From Halorubrum aethiopicum (GTDB taxonomy: Archaea > Halobacteriota > Halobacteria > Halobacteriales > Haloferacaceae), in contig NZ_LOAJ01000001.1 in assembly GCF_001542905.1 (NCBI RefSeq), positions 2,666,001 to 2,730,000 of the forward strand: a DNA stretch of 64,000 nt. Reading direction: 5' to 3'. Position numbers and translations under genes: made by a program. Position 1 is the stretch's first letter, and each line of letters starts with the position of its first letter. Positions 9,130 through 17,815 of the stretch are shown here, in pieces. The notes beneath the pieces were generated by a model. The model had not been told where the DNA came from and did not search any database. It saw only the letters and a program-made list of their open reading frames with translations.

Positions 9130-10182
9130 ATGGAAACGCGCAAGATCCAGACGGTCGGGAGCGGAACCTACACGGTGTCGCTACCGAAGGAGTGGGCCGA
9201 ATCGCGTGGCGTCACCGCCGGCGACGCCGTGACCCTCCACGAACACGTCGACGGCGTGCTGGCGATCCAGGAGGGAGAGGGGGGTGACGACACCGCACCG
9301 ATCACCGCCCGGATCGAGTCGTCGAGCCCGGAGACGATCGAACGCACGCTGCGGGCGGCGTACGCGGCCGGCTCGCGGGAAGTCGTCCTCGACCCGGACG
9401 GCCCTCTCACGGCGGAACAGCGGCGCGCGATCGACCGGGTCGCTCGCGGCCGGATCGGGATGTCGGTCGCCGTGGAGTCCGAGACCTCGATGACGGTACG
9501 CATCCTCCTGGACGCCGAGGAGGTGTCGGTCGGCCAGTCGCTCCGGCAGCTCTCCTTCGTCGTGCGCTCGATACACCGAGACGCGGTCGACGCCCTGGCG
9601 GACCCGGCGGGGTCGGGGGATCCGGCGGCGTTCGACTCGAGGGGTGAGCAGGCCGACCGACTGTCGGCGATGATCGAGCGGTCCGCCGTCCGCGGAGCGG
9701 CGGATCTGGCGGAGATCGACGCCCTCGGGTCGACCCGCTCGGAGCTGTTCGAGTCGTGGACCGCGATGCGGGAGTTGCGGCGCGTTCACGAGGCCGCGAC
9801 GGAGGTCGGGGCCGCCGCGGGACGGTTGGACGCCCCGCCGACCGAGGCCCGGATGGAGGCGTGTCGCGAGATCGGGGATGCGGCCCGTGAGGTCGTCTCC
9901 GAGGGGGTCGCCGCCCTCCTCGGCGACGGCGGCGTCGACGCCGCCCGGAGCGCGCTCGACGGCCGTGACCGGACGCGCCGGCGGATCGAGGCGTTCGACC
10001 GGCGGCTACCGAAGGGAGACGCCGACGCGTCGGAGCTGCGGCTCGTCTCGCGCGAGCTGCGGCGGACCGCGGAGCGCGGCGGCGACATCGCCGGGATCGC
10101 GCTCCGTCGGGCGATCCGACGCGGGGAGACGATAGCCGACCGGGAGTCGGAGCGCGGATCGGCGGAGCCACCGGGCCGATAG
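9130..10182 (+). CDS. AbrB/SpoVT-domain plus PhoU-domain phosphate regulator
   Basis: 350 residues. Residues 1-45 form a swapped-hairpin AbrB/SpoVT domain (ETRKIQTVGSGTYTVSLPKEW, then GVTAGDAVTLHE), a DNA-binding fold in archaeal regulators. The remainder is helical and PhoU-like (for example VGQSLRQLSFVVRSIHRDAVDAL and a repeat near the C-terminus). This architecture is widespread in archaea beside pst genes and is a candidate transcriptional sensor of phosphate state; that role is inferred from domains and position, 3 bases after phoU. Confidence 0.85.
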   Translation: METRKIQTVGSGTYTVSLPKEWAESRGVTAGDAVTLHEHVDGVLAIQEGEGGDDTAPITARIESSSPETIERTLRAAYAAGSREVVLDPDGPLTAEQRRAIDRVARGRIGMSVAVESETSMTVRILLDAEEVSVGQSLRQLSFVVRSIHRDAVDALADPAGSGDPAAFDSRGEQADRLSAMIERSAVRGAADLAEIDALGSTRSELFESWTAMRELRRVHEAATEVGAAAGRLDAPPTEARMEACREIGDAAREVVSEGVAALLGDGGVDAARSALDGRDRTRRRIEAFDRRLPKGDADASELRLVSRELRRTAERGGDIAGIALRRAIRRGETIADRESERGSAEPPGR

Positions 10183-10280
10183 TGACGGGTCGGATCGACC
10201 GATCGCTCCGCGTTCGGCCGTTCCGTCGGGCGTACTCCTCAAACGCAACGCCTGTAAGCCCTCGGGGAGAGTGGACGGAC

Positions 10281-11297
10281 ATGACCGTCTGTGAAGCGCC
10301 GGGGAAGGTGTACCTCTTCGGCGAACACGCCGTCGTCTACGGCGAGCCCGCGGTGCCGGCGGCGATCGAGCGCCGGGCGCGGGTGACCGCCGAACCCCGC
10401 GAGGACGACCACGTCCGGGTCACCGCCGAGGACCTCTCGCTCGACGGGTTCACCGTCGAGTACACCGGCGGGACCGGCGACCGCCCCGACATCGACGCGC
10501 CCGCGCCGCTCGTCGAGGCCGCGATGGGCTACGTCGACGCCGCGGTCCGACAGGCCCGCTCTGCGGCCGACGCGCCCGACGCCGGCTTCGACATCACCGT
10601 CGAAAGCGAGATCCCGTTGGGTGCGGGACTGGGGTCGTCGGCCGCGGTCGTCGTCGCGGGGATCGACGCGGCCACGCGCGCGCTCGGCGAGCCGCTCGAC
10701 CGCGAGGAGCTGGCCGACCGCGCCTACCGCGCCGAGTTCGAGGTCCAGGAGGGCCAGGCCTCCCGCGCGGACACGTTCTGTTCGACGATGGGCGGGGCGG
10801 TTCGGGTCGAGGGCGACGACTGCGAGGCGATCGACGCCCCGAACCTCCCGTTCGTGATCGGGTTCGACGGCGGCGCGGGCGACACCGGCGAGCTCGTCGC
10901 CGGCGTCCGCGAGCTGCGCGAGGAGTACCGGTTCGCCGCCGACACGGTCCACGCGATCGGCGACATCGTGCGCGACGGCGAGGAGCTGTTGGCCGAGGCG
11001 GTCCCCGAGGCGGACCCCTCCCGGGAGCTGCTCGAGGAACTGGGGGACCTGATGGACTTCAACCACGGGTTATTGGCCGCGCTCGGCGTCTCCGCGCGCT
11101 CGCTCGACGCGATGGTGTGGGCCGCGCGGGACGCGGGCGCCCACGGCGCGAAGCTCACCGGCGCCGGCGGCGGCGGCTGTATCGTCGCGCTCGACCCCGG
11201 CGCGGAGACGCCGACCGCGCTCTCGTTCACGCAGGGGTGTGAGGAGGCGTTCCGCGCCGAACTGGCCACCGAGGGCGTCCGGGTGGTGGAGTCGTGA
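10281..11297 (+). CDS. mvk: Mevalonate kinase
   Basis: 338 residues from ATG 10281; an in-frame upstream GTG-type extension is rejected because the family begins at TVCEAPGKVYLFGEHAVVYG. GHMP kinase that phosphorylates mevalonate for isoprenoid (archaeal lipid) synthesis. Motifs: EHAVVYGEPA near the N-terminus, ATP loop PLGAGLGSSAAV, and C-terminal GAKLTGAGGGGC. The stop overlaps the GTG of the next gene by four bases (GTGA), so the two kinases are translationally coupled. Confidence 0.95.
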   Translation: MTVCEAPGKVYLFGEHAVVYGEPAVPAAIERRARVTAEPREDDHVRVTAEDLSLDGFTVEYTGGTGDRPDIDAPAPLVEAAMGYVDAAVRQARSAADAPDAGFDITVESEIPLGAGLGSSAAVVVAGIDAATRALGEPLDREELADRAYRAEFEVQEGQASRADTFCSTMGGAVRVEGDDCEAIDAPNLPFVIGFDGGAGDTGELVAGVRELREEYRFAADTVHAIGDIVRDGEELLAEAVPEADPSRELLEELGDLMDFNHGLLAALGVSARSLDAMVWAARDAGAHGAKLTGAGGGGCIVALDPGAETPTALSFTQGCEEAFRAELATEGVRVVES

Positions 11298-12082
11298 CCG
11301 CCGGGACTCCGGCCGGCCGGCCGGCGGATCCGCCCGTCGTGCTCAAGCTCGGCGGGAGCGTGATCACGGAGAAGGACCGGCCCGAGACCGTCGACGAGTC
11401 GGCGCTCGCGACCGCCTGCGACGCGGTCGCCGGCGCGCTCGCGGCCGGCGCGGTCGACCGGCTCGTCGTGATCCACGGCGGCGGGAGCTTCGGACACCAC
11501 CACGCCAGCGAGCACGGGATCTCGACGACCGAGGGCACCCACGACGCCGACGCGGTGATGGACGTTCACGGCGCGATGGCGCGGCTCAACCGGGCCGTCC
11601 TCGCGGCGCTTCACGATCGCGACGTGCCCGCGGTCCCCGTCCACCCGCTCTCGCTTTCGGCGCGGCCGGCGGGCGTCGACGGCGACCTCGACCTGCCGCG
11701 CTCCTCGACGGCGACGCTGCTCGCGGAGGGGTTCGTCCCGGTGCTTCACGGCGACGGGGTCGCGACCGCCGCCGAGGGCGTGACCGTCGTCTCCGGCGAC
11801 GAGCTGGTCGTCGAGCTCGCCGCGGGGCTCGACGCCGAGCGCGTGGGCGTCTGCTCGACGGTTCCCGGCGTCCTCGACGGCGACGGAGAGGTGATCGATC
11901 GCATCGACTCCTTCGAGGCGGTCGCCGACGCGCTCGGCGCGAGCGACGCGACCGACGTTTCGGGGGGAATGGCGGCGAAGGTCAGGGAACTGCTCGAACT
12001 CGACGCGCCCGCGTCCGTCTTCGGCCCCGAGGGGCTGGAGACGTTCCTGCGCGGGGACGCGCCGGGGACGCGGATCGACTGA
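11294..12082 (+). CDS. ipk: Isopentenyl phosphate kinase
   Basis: 262 residues, amino-acid kinase fold. It converts isopentenyl phosphate to isopentenyl diphosphate, the last step of the archaeal alternative mevalonate pathway. Signatures are VLKLGGSVIT with the phosphate-loop glycines, and HGGGSFGHHHA containing the catalytic histidine of this subfamily; DVSGGMAAKVREL is the ATP-side lysine region. Start is GTG 11294 inside the end of mvk. Confidence 0.94.
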   Translation: MTAGTPAGRPADPPVVLKLGGSVITEKDRPETVDESALATACDAVAGALAAGAVDRLVVIHGGGSFGHHHASEHGISTTEGTHDADAVMDVHGAMARLNRAVLAALHDRDVPAVPVHPLSLSARPAGVDGDLDLPRSSTATLLAEGFVPVLHGDGVATAAEGVTVVSGDELVVELAAGLDAERVGVCSTVPGVLDGDGEVIDRIDSFEAVADALGASDATDVSGGMAAKVRELLELDAPASVFGPEGLETFLRGDAPGTRID

Positions 12083-12106
12083 CCCGTCTCGACCCCTCGG
12101 GCCCCC

Positions 12107-12874
12107 TCAGTCGTCCGACTCCGAGACCGGCTCCGCCCCGCGGACGATACACACGTGTCCCCCGTCGGTCGTGTGCGTCAAGACCAGCCGTTCGCGGATC
12201 AGTCGGCCGTCCTCGTCGCGGGCGGTGGCCTCGCCGGTCCAGTGGCCCTTCTCCGTCACGACGGGGAGGATCTCCTCGGTGAACCGCTCGATCTCGTCGT
12301 CGGGATAGAACGTCTTCCAGTGGCGATCGACGACGTTCTCGGAGGACCGACCGTACACCGAAGCGTACGCCTCGTTGGCGAACAGGTACCGCCCGTCGGC
12401 ACCGAGGATCCCGATCGGCTCGTTGGCGGCCTCCAGCGCCGCGATGCTGCGTTCGACCTGCCGCATGAGCCGGCTCCTGTCGACCGCGTTCCGGAGCCGG
12501 TTGACGAGCACCTCGAACTGGTCGCCGCCGCCGCGCTTCTGGAGGTAGTCGGTGACGCCCGCGGAGATGGCCTCGCTCGCGACCTCCTCCGATCCCTTGC
12601 CGGTGAACAGCACGAACGGGAGCTCGGGGTCGTCCTCGCGGACCCACTCGAGGAAGTCGATCCCGGTGCCGTCGGGGAGGTCGTAATCACAGACGACGGC
12701 GTCGAAGGACTCCTCGCGATACCGCCCGCGAGCCTCGTCGATCGCCGCGACGGGTTCGTGATCGACGGCCGGTGCGAGGCGATCGAGGTACGTCGCCGTG
12801 AGGTCGGCGAAGGCGGCGTCGTCCTCGACGTGAAGAAGCCGGATCGGGAGGCTCGACTCCGAGCCGTCGTACAT
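12107..12874 (-). CDS. Response regulator with receiver and PAS domains
   Basis: 255 residues from ATG 12874 (upstream in-frame codons to 12970 lie in the mrp promoter and are rejected). Residues 8-125 are a CheY-like receiver: acidic pocket HVEDD, phosphoacceptor Asp in VVCDYDLPD, LFTGKG switch Thr, and the conserved Lys in YLQKRG. Residues ~135-250 are a PAS domain (EAANEPIGILGADGRYLFANEAY...). There is no kinase or HTH output, typical of haloarchaeal single-protein sensors. Target unknown. It diverges from mrp. Confidence 0.88.
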   Translation of the reverse strand: MYDGSESSLPIRLLHVEDDAAFADLTATYLDRLAPAVDHEPVAAIDEARGRYREESFDAVVCDYDLPDGTGIDFLEWVREDDPELPFVLFTGKGSEEVASEAISAGVTDYLQKRGGGDQFEVLVNRLRNAVDRSRLMRQVERSIAALEAANEPIGILGADGRYLFANEAYASVYGRSSENVVDRHWKTFYPDDEIERFTEEILPVVTEKGHWTGEATARDEDGRLIRERLVLTHTTDGGHVCIVRGAEPVSESDD

Positions 12875-12968
12875 ACGCAATCCGTATCTCGGCGTGGCAT
12901 AAGCCCTTCGGCGTTCGGTTCGACCGCCGTACCGAACCCTTATTCGCGCCACCGCCCTCCTCCCGGAC

Positions 12969-14012
12969 ATGAACGAAGCGGACGTCAGAGCGCGACTGCG
13001 GGAGGTCGACGACCCCGACCTCGGGGACGACGTGGTCTCGCTCGGGCTGGTGAACGGGATCGACCTCGACGAGGGGGACGAAACGGTTCACGTCTCGTTG
13101 GCGCTCGGTGCCCCGTTCTCGCCACACGAATCGGCGATCGCCGACGACGTGCGGGCGGCGCTCGCGGACACGGGCCTCGACGTGGAGCTGTCGGCGTCGA
13201 TCCCCGACGACCTGTCGGCGGCCGAGCAGGTGTTGCCCGGCGTCGAGAACGTGATCGCGGTCGCCTCCGGCAAGGGCGGCGTGGGGAAATCGACGGTGGC
13301 GGTGAACCTCGCGGCGGGGCTCTCCGAACTCGGCGCGCGGGTCGGCCTCTTCGACACGGACGTGTACGGTCCGAACGTCCCGCGGATGGTCTCGGCCGAG
13401 GAGCGCCCGCAGACCGACGGCGAGACGATCGTGCCGCCGGAGCGGTACGGGGTGAAGCTCATGAGCATGGACTTCCTCACCGGCGAGGACGACCCCGTGA
13501 TCTGGCGCGGCCCGATGGTCCACAAGATCATCACCCAGCTCGTCGAGGACGTCGAGTGGGGCGAGCTCGACTACCTCGTGATGGACCTGCCGCCGGGAAC
13601 GGGCGACACCCAGCTCACGATCCTCCAGACCCTGCCGCTGACGGGGGCGGTGATCGTCACCACGCCGCAGGACGTGGCGCTCGACGACGCGGTGAAGGGG
13701 CTCCGGATGTTCGGCAAACACGACACGAACGTGCTCGGGATCGCGGAGAACATGTCCGGGTTCCGGTGTCCCGACTGCGGCGGCTTCCACGAGATATTCG
13801 GCTCCGGCGGCGGGAAGGCGCTCGCGGCCGACCACGACCTCCCGTTCCTCGGCGGCATCCCGCTCGATCCGGCCGTGCGAACCGGCGGCGACGACGGCGC
13901 GCCGGTCGTGCTCGGGGAGGGCGACACCGCCGACGCGTTCCGGGTGCTCGTCGAGAACGTCGCGAACAACGCCGGCGTCGTCCGACGCCGCGAGGCCAGC
14001 GAGGGACGATGA
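12969..14012 (+). CDS. Mrp/NBP35-type Fe-S cluster carrier ATPase
   Basis: 347 residues. Residues 1-75 form a MIP18/DUF59 domain (VRARLREVDDPDLGDDVVSLGLV). Residues ~95-330 form a ParA/MinD-like ATPase with deviant Walker A ASGKGGVGKST, FDTDVYGPNVPRM, and LVMDLPPGTGDTQL. FRCPDCGG carries the CxxC pair thought to bind a bridging [4Fe-4S] cluster in this family. Likely role: cytosolic Fe-S cluster assembly or transfer. ATG 12969; the stop overlaps the next gene by four bases. Confidence 0.93.
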   Translation: MNEADVRARLREVDDPDLGDDVVSLGLVNGIDLDEGDETVHVSLALGAPFSPHESAIADDVRAALADTGLDVELSASIPDDLSAAEQVLPGVENVIAVASGKGGVGKSTVAVNLAAGLSELGARVGLFDTDVYGPNVPRMVSAEERPQTDGETIVPPERYGVKLMSMDFLTGEDDPVIWRGPMVHKIITQLVEDVEWGELDYLVMDLPPGTGDTQLTILQTLPLTGAVIVTTPQDVALDDAVKGLRMFGKHDTNVLGIAENMSGFRCPDCGGFHEIFGSGGGKALAADHDLPFLGGIPLDPAVRTGGDDGAPVVLGEGDTADAFRVLVENVANNAGVVRRREASEGR

Positions 14013-14350
14013 CCGGGGGCGAGGAACGGGAGGAACGCGGGAACGATCCCGGCGACGAGGGCGACGAGTCAGCGGACCCGCTCGAGGCCGCCGGGGTCGA
14101 CCCGGTCGTGCCGGAGTCGGCGACCGACGCGGCGGGCGAGGCGTTCGCGGACGACGCCGAGGTCCGGGAGTTCCTCCGGGAGGTCGCCGACGACGTGCGG
14201 GGCGACAGCTCCGAGAGCAAGCAGCTCTCCGCGGTGTTGTACCGCGTGTCGGACCTGTACGACCCCGCGGAGTCGACCTCGCCCGAGGAGATCTATCTCA
14301 ACGTCCGCCACATCATGCGGATCAAAGAACAGGGCGGGATCGAGCGGTAG
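14009..14350 (+). CDS. Small acidic conserved haloarchaeal protein next to mrp
   Basis: 113 residues. The first ~45 are Glu/Asp/Gly-rich and disordered; residues 50-113 look folded and helical (EVREFLREVADDVRGD, SKQLSAVLYRVSDLYDP, PEEIYLNVRHIMRIKEQGG). No known motif was recognised. ATG 14009 overlaps the mrp stop (ATGA), so it is co-translated with the Fe-S carrier and may act with it. Confidence 0.8.
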   Translation: MTGGEEREERGNDPGDEGDESADPLEAAGVDPVVPESATDAAGEAFADDAEVREFLREVADDVRGDSSESKQLSAVLYRVSDLYDPAESTSPEEIYLNVRHIMRIKEQGGIER

Positions 14351-14372
14351 TCCGGGACCGGAGACGGTCGGA

Positions 14373-14446
14373 AGCCAGGGCAGGGAGTTGAACCCCGGAA
14401 ATCTCGATTACAAGTCGAGTGCATGAACCACCCATGCTCCCCTGGC
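14373..14446 (-). tRNA. tRNA-Thr (anticodon TGT)
   Basis: 74-base cloverleaf on the minus strand. Acceptor GCCAGGG pairs with CCCTGGC, discriminator T; D-stem GCAT/ATGC; anticodon stem CTCGA/TCGAG with loop CTTGTAA (anticodon TGT, read ACA); T-arm CGGGG/CCCTG with loop TTCAACT. No intron, CCA not encoded. Position 8 reads G instead of the nearly invariant T. Confidence 0.95.
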
Positions 14447-14522
14447 GCGGCCGGACGTTCTCGGCGCTCGTATGAGTGCGTGTCGCTTTCGGCGAACCTC
14501 CCGGGACGATCTCCGGGACGAC

Positions 14523-15077
14523 TCACGCCTCGTCGTCGAGCTCCTTGCGGAGTTCGACCCGGTGGAGGTCGTACCCGTGGTCGGCGTAGAACGCCCGCGC
14601 CCGCTCGTTGTCCGCGAGCGCCTCCAGCGCGACCGCGTCCGCGCCCGCCTCCGCCAGCTCGCGCTCGGCCGCCGCGAGCAGCGCCGATCCGATCCCCTCG
14701 CCGCGCCGATCCGGGATCACGAAGAGGTTGCTCACGACGCCGCGCGTCCGGTCGCGATCGTAGCCGTCGCGCTCGATCGAGAACGCGACGAAGCCGACGA
14801 TCGACTCCTCGGCGGCCGTTCCGTCGTCCGTTCGATCGTTCCCCTCGTCGTCCCTCCCGGCGTTCTCCTCGGCCGGACCCTCGCCCCGCGCCACGAGCAG
14901 CTCGCCGGTGACGACGCTCCGGGCGACCCACTCCCTGACCGCGGCCCGGTTCTCCGACGCGAGCAGCGTCGACCCGTGGCGGCGCTGGCCGCGGGCGAGC
15001 GCCACCCACTGGTCCGTGACCGCGTCGACGTCGTCGACGGTCGCAGCGACGATCCGCGGCTCCTCGAGGTTCGACAC
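14523..15077 (-). CDS. GNAT-family N-acetyltransferase
   Basis: 184 residues, GTG start at 15077. Acetyl-CoA-dependent acyltransferase fold: N-terminal VAATVDDVDAVTDQWVALA, then the core strand SNLFVIPDRRGEGIGSALL with the acetyl-CoA pyrophosphate loop (RRGEGIG), and the C-terminal ALADNERARAFYADHGYD typical of the family. An acidic insert (~residues 65-92) is haloarchaeal. Substrate cannot be assigned; rimI-like or small-molecule acetylation are both possible. Confidence 0.9.
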   Translation of the reverse strand: MSNLEEPRIVAATVDDVDAVTDQWVALARGQRRHGSTLLASENRAAVREWVARSVVTGELLVARGEGPAEENAGRDDEGNDRTDDGTAAEESIVGFVAFSIERDGYDRDRTRGVVSNLFVIPDRRGEGIGSALLAAAERELAEAGADAVALEALADNERARAFYADHGYDLHRVELRKELDDEA

Positions 15078-15128
15078 GACTCGTGGTAGTGCCCTCCCGC
15101 GCTTGAGCCTGCCGCTCGATCCGTCCGC

Positions 15129-15745
15129 TCAGACCTCCCGACAGTTCGGACAGATGGCCTGTCCGTTCGCGTCCGCGAGGTCCGGTACGAGCGCGCCGCA
15201 CACCTCACAGACCCCCTGCGTCGGGACGCCTCCGGCGTCCGTCGAGGACGCGGTCCGAGCCCGCTCGGATCCCCGCGCCGCGTCGGCGGTCCCCGACCGC
15301 GTCGTCTCGAGGCGCGCGCCGTTCCGCACGTCGGCGGCGACCGTCGGCTCCTCGGGGGATCCTCCTCCCGCGCCGCGCCCGCGGCGAGCGAGTCGCGGGC
15401 GGTGACGACCCCGACCGCCTCCCCGTCGGCGGCGACGACGACGCGATCCACGCCCTCCGCGACCAGCCGCTCCTCGACGGCCCGCAGCCCGTCGTCGGGC
15501 GCGACCGTCGGCAGCGGCGGGCGCATCACCGAGCCCACGGTCGCGTCGTCGACGTCGCCCTCGAGGACGGCCGCGAGCGCGTCCCGCGCGGCGAGCCGGC
15601 CGACGGCCTCCCCGCCGCGGAGGACGACCAGGCAGTCGGTTCCCTCCTCGACCAACAGCTCGGCCGCGTCGGCGAGCGGGTCCGACTCGCTGACCCCGAG
15701 GAACTCCCGATGCATCACGTCGCGAACCGTGGTATCTATGCGCAT
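15129..15745 (-). pseudogene. CBS-pair protein with C-terminal zinc ribbon, broken by a frameshift
   Basis: The 5' part from ATG 15745 encodes a tandem CBS pair (residues 1-125: RDVMHREFLGVSESDPLADA, ADAVGRLAARDAL-like repeat, VGVVTARDSLAAG). The 3' part, in another frame to TGA 15129-15131, encodes a linker and a zinc ribbon (CEVCGALVPDL and ICPNCREV). This domain order is normal for haloarchaeal CBS proteins. The frames join if one C is added to the five-C run on the minus strand (15354-15358), giving ...AREEDPPEEPTVAAD.... It is either a real frameshift or a homopolymer sequencing error. CBS pairs usually bind adenosyl ligands. Confidence 0.85.
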
Positions 15746-15859
15746 ACTGGCGGATCGGCGGCGAACGGCTAAAAACTGCCCCCGGTACCGTTATCACGCC
15801 TCCGGGCGTAGGACCCGCTTCGGCCGACGATCCGGGTCGACGGGGGGCGAGGGCGGCGG

Positions 15860-15945
15860 ACGGTTCCGGATCGACGGGCGGTTCCGGACTGCGGGTGGTC
15901 CGGACGACGGACGGTCCCGAACCGCGGGTGGTCCGGAACGCGGGG
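15860..15945. repeat. Imperfect GC-rich direct repeats upstream of udk
   Basis: The block carries several variants of a GGACGGTTCCGGA-like unit and an exact duplicate of GCGGGTGGTCCGGA (15891-15904 and 15924-15937). It fills the gap between the CBS gene promoter and udk. No function is evident. Confidence 0.6.
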
Positions 15946-15986
15946 CGAAAGCGAGGCTTGAAACGCCCCGGCGTCGGAACGCGGGT

Positions 15987-16685
15987 ATGACCATTCCCTC
16001 GTTCGTGATCGGGATCGCGGGGGGGACCGGCGCGGGAAAGACGACGGTCTCCCGGCTCGTCACGCAGAACCTCGGCGACGCCGTCACGCGGATCCCGCTC
16101 GACAACTACTACGAGGACCGCTCGGAGCTCTCCTTCGAGGAGCGCCAGGAGGTCAACTACGACCATCCGTCCGCCTTCGAATGGGACCTGCTCCGCGATC
16201 ACCTCGAGACGCTGTTGGAGGGGCGGCCGGTCGAGATGCCCCAGTACGACTTCGAGGTCCACAACCGCAAGGAGGAGCGCGTCACCGTCGAGCCGACCGA
16301 CGTCATCGTGCTCGAGGGGATCCTCGCGCTCCACGACGAGGAGATAAACGGGATGATGGACCTCCGGCTGTACGTCGAGACGGACGCCGACGTGCGGATC
16401 CTCCGGCGGATCCGTCGGGACGTGCTCGAGCGCGGCCGCGACCTCGAGGGCGTCATCGACCAGTACCTCTCGACGGTGAAGCCGATGCACGAGCGGTTCA
16501 TCGAGCCGACGAAGGGTCACGCCGACCTGATCATCCCGGAGGGGGCGAACAGCGTGGCGGTCAACCTGATCGAGGAGAAGCTCCACGCCGAGATCGAGGG
16601 GAACGCTGTGCGCAACTGGGAGCGCGGGAGCCTGGAGCGCGAACTCGCCGAGAAGCGGTCGCCGGACCTCGACGCGGAGAACTGA
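15987..16685 (+). CDS. udk: Uridine kinase
   Basis: 232 residues from ATG 15987. P-loop kinase that phosphorylates uridine/cytidine in pyrimidine salvage. Motifs: Walker A GIAGGTGAGKTT (residues 9-20), DNYYEDRSELSF, NYDHPSAFEWDLL substrate loop, IVLEGILAL and the lid RRIRRDVLERGRDLEGV. Length and order match bacterial Udk closely. Phosphoribulokinase is less likely because the uridine-kinase loops are present. Confidence 0.93.
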   Translation: MTIPSFVIGIAGGTGAGKTTVSRLVTQNLGDAVTRIPLDNYYEDRSELSFEERQEVNYDHPSAFEWDLLRDHLETLLEGRPVEMPQYDFEVHNRKEERVTVEPTDVIVLEGILALHDEEINGMMDLRLYVETDADVRILRRIRRDVLERGRDLEGVIDQYLSTVKPMHERFIEPTKGHADLIIPEGANSVAVNLIEEKLHAEIEGNAVRNWERGSLERELAEKRSPDLDAEN

Positions 16686-16748
16686 GAGGGCCGGTCGGGG
16701 CGTACCGCACCCGCGATCGTCGCGGGTCAGTCGAGGCGTACGTCCGGA

Positions 16749-17162
16749 TCAGCCGAGGCGCTCGTCGAGGATGAGCCGGGTCTTCGTGGATTTGACGTCG
16801 TCGAGTTCGCGCGCCTGCGTGATGAGTTCGTTGACGGCGCGAGTGTCGACCGCGTCGACGACGAGGACGATGTCGTCCTCGCCGGAGACCTGCCAGACGA
16901 AGTCCACCTCCTCCCACTCCACCATGCGCTCGCCGACGGCCGCGGTGTCGACGTTCATCTCCACGGATATCTCGATCATCGCCTTCACGTTGCCGGTCCG
17001 GGTGGTCACCGTGAACCGCTCGATGATGCCCTCCTCGGTCAGCCGGTCGACGCGGTTGCGGACCGTCCCCTCGGAGGTGCCGACCCGGTCGGCGATCTCG
17101 GTGTAGGGGGTTCGCGCGTCCCGTCGCAGGATCGAGAGGATCCGGCGGTCGAGGTCGTCCAT
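16749..17162 (-). CDS. Lrp/AsnC-family transcriptional regulator
   Basis: 137 residues. N-terminal winged helix-turn-helix (LDRRILSILRRDARTPYTEI, then TVRNRVDRLTEEGII) and C-terminal RAM ligand domain (FVWQVSGEDDIVLVVDAVD). It forms dimers/octamers that sense amino acids in this family. It is divergent from carA, from which it is separated by a dispersed repeat element; a link to carbamoyl phosphate or arginine metabolism is suggested only by position. Confidence 0.92.
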   Translation of the reverse strand: MDDLDRRILSILRRDARTPYTEIADRVGTSEGTVRNRVDRLTEEGIIERFTVTTRTGNVKAMIEISVEMNVDTAAVGERMVEWEEVDFVWQVSGEDDIVLVVDAVDTRAVNELITQARELDDVKSTKTRLILDERLG

Positions 17163-17310
17163 ACGGCAGGGAGGGTCGGCGGCGACTTACCGCTTACGAA
17201 GATCGTAACGCTTCTTCGAACTCCACAGCGAGATCGACCCGTGAGTGCGATGTTCGCAGTCAAGCTCGGGGGTCTCCGGAGAGGGGGGAGCTCCTCCTAC
17301 TCGGATGCGG

Positions 17311-17660
17311 TCAATACAGCCGAAGGAGTGAGCGATCGCCGGGGCGGTGGCGCGCCTGCGAGCGCCCGACAGGGCGCGAGCAGCACGCGAGGGACGCGGC
17401 GAGCGGAGCGAGCCGCGAGGTTGGGGAGGCGTGAGGTGCGGGGCGGTTGCGGTCGGGTGGGACTCAAAGGGGCAGCCGGCTCCGGGAAGACGGCCGACGC
17501 AAGCACCGCAGGAGCGAGCAACGCGAGCGACGAGGAGCACAGCAAGGTCCTCGATCGGAGCCGGCTGGGGCTTTGAAAGAGTTCACCGCCCCAGCAACGA
17601 TCCCTTTCTTATCACCCCGATCTCTACTGAAATACCCGTTCTATAAGCAATCTCTAACGC
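17311..17660 (+). repeat. Dispersed structured element, copy A
   Basis: Intergenic element between the Lrp gene and carA, which otherwise would be a 653-base gap. It contains the invariant 19-base block GGGGAGGCGTGAGGTGCGG (17423-17441), a hairpin GCGAGCGCCC/GGGCGCGAGC upstream, GGACTCAAAGGGGCAG, an 11-bp stem 17474-17484 with 17556-17566, then an 8-bp stem 17564-17571 with 17588-17595, followed by a T-rich stretch TTTCTTATC and the tail TTCTATAAGCA. Open frames on either strand are by-products of the GC-rich repeats. It could be a non-coding RNA gene or a mobile element. Confidence 0.85.
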
Positions 17661-17784
17661 CCGGGGGGTTCACCGACCACCGCGTCGAAAGGGATCTCCT
17701 CGGGATCGCGTCGCGCCCGGTATCCCGACGACGCCGGCCCCCGGATTCCGTTACGAATTTCGTAGCTCACCTTCGAACGACGCA

Positions 17785-17791
17785 TTTAATA
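17785..17791 (+). promoter_or_regulatory. TATA box of carA
   Basis: TTTAATA lies 25-31 bases before ATG 17816, placing transcription start at or next to the start codon (leaderless mRNA). Confidence 0.7.
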
Positions 17792-17815
17792 CGGTTCGTT
17801 CGTACGTATCTCGTA

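Noticed and set aside
10182-10280. Mevalonate kinase starting at 10182
   Set aside because: The extra 33 residues are Arg/Ser-rich and unlike the family, whose N-terminus begins at ATG 10281.
17311-17660. Insertion sequence with terminal inverted repeats
   Set aside because: No convincing terminal inverted repeats or target duplications were found by eye for any of the five copies, and there is no transposase.
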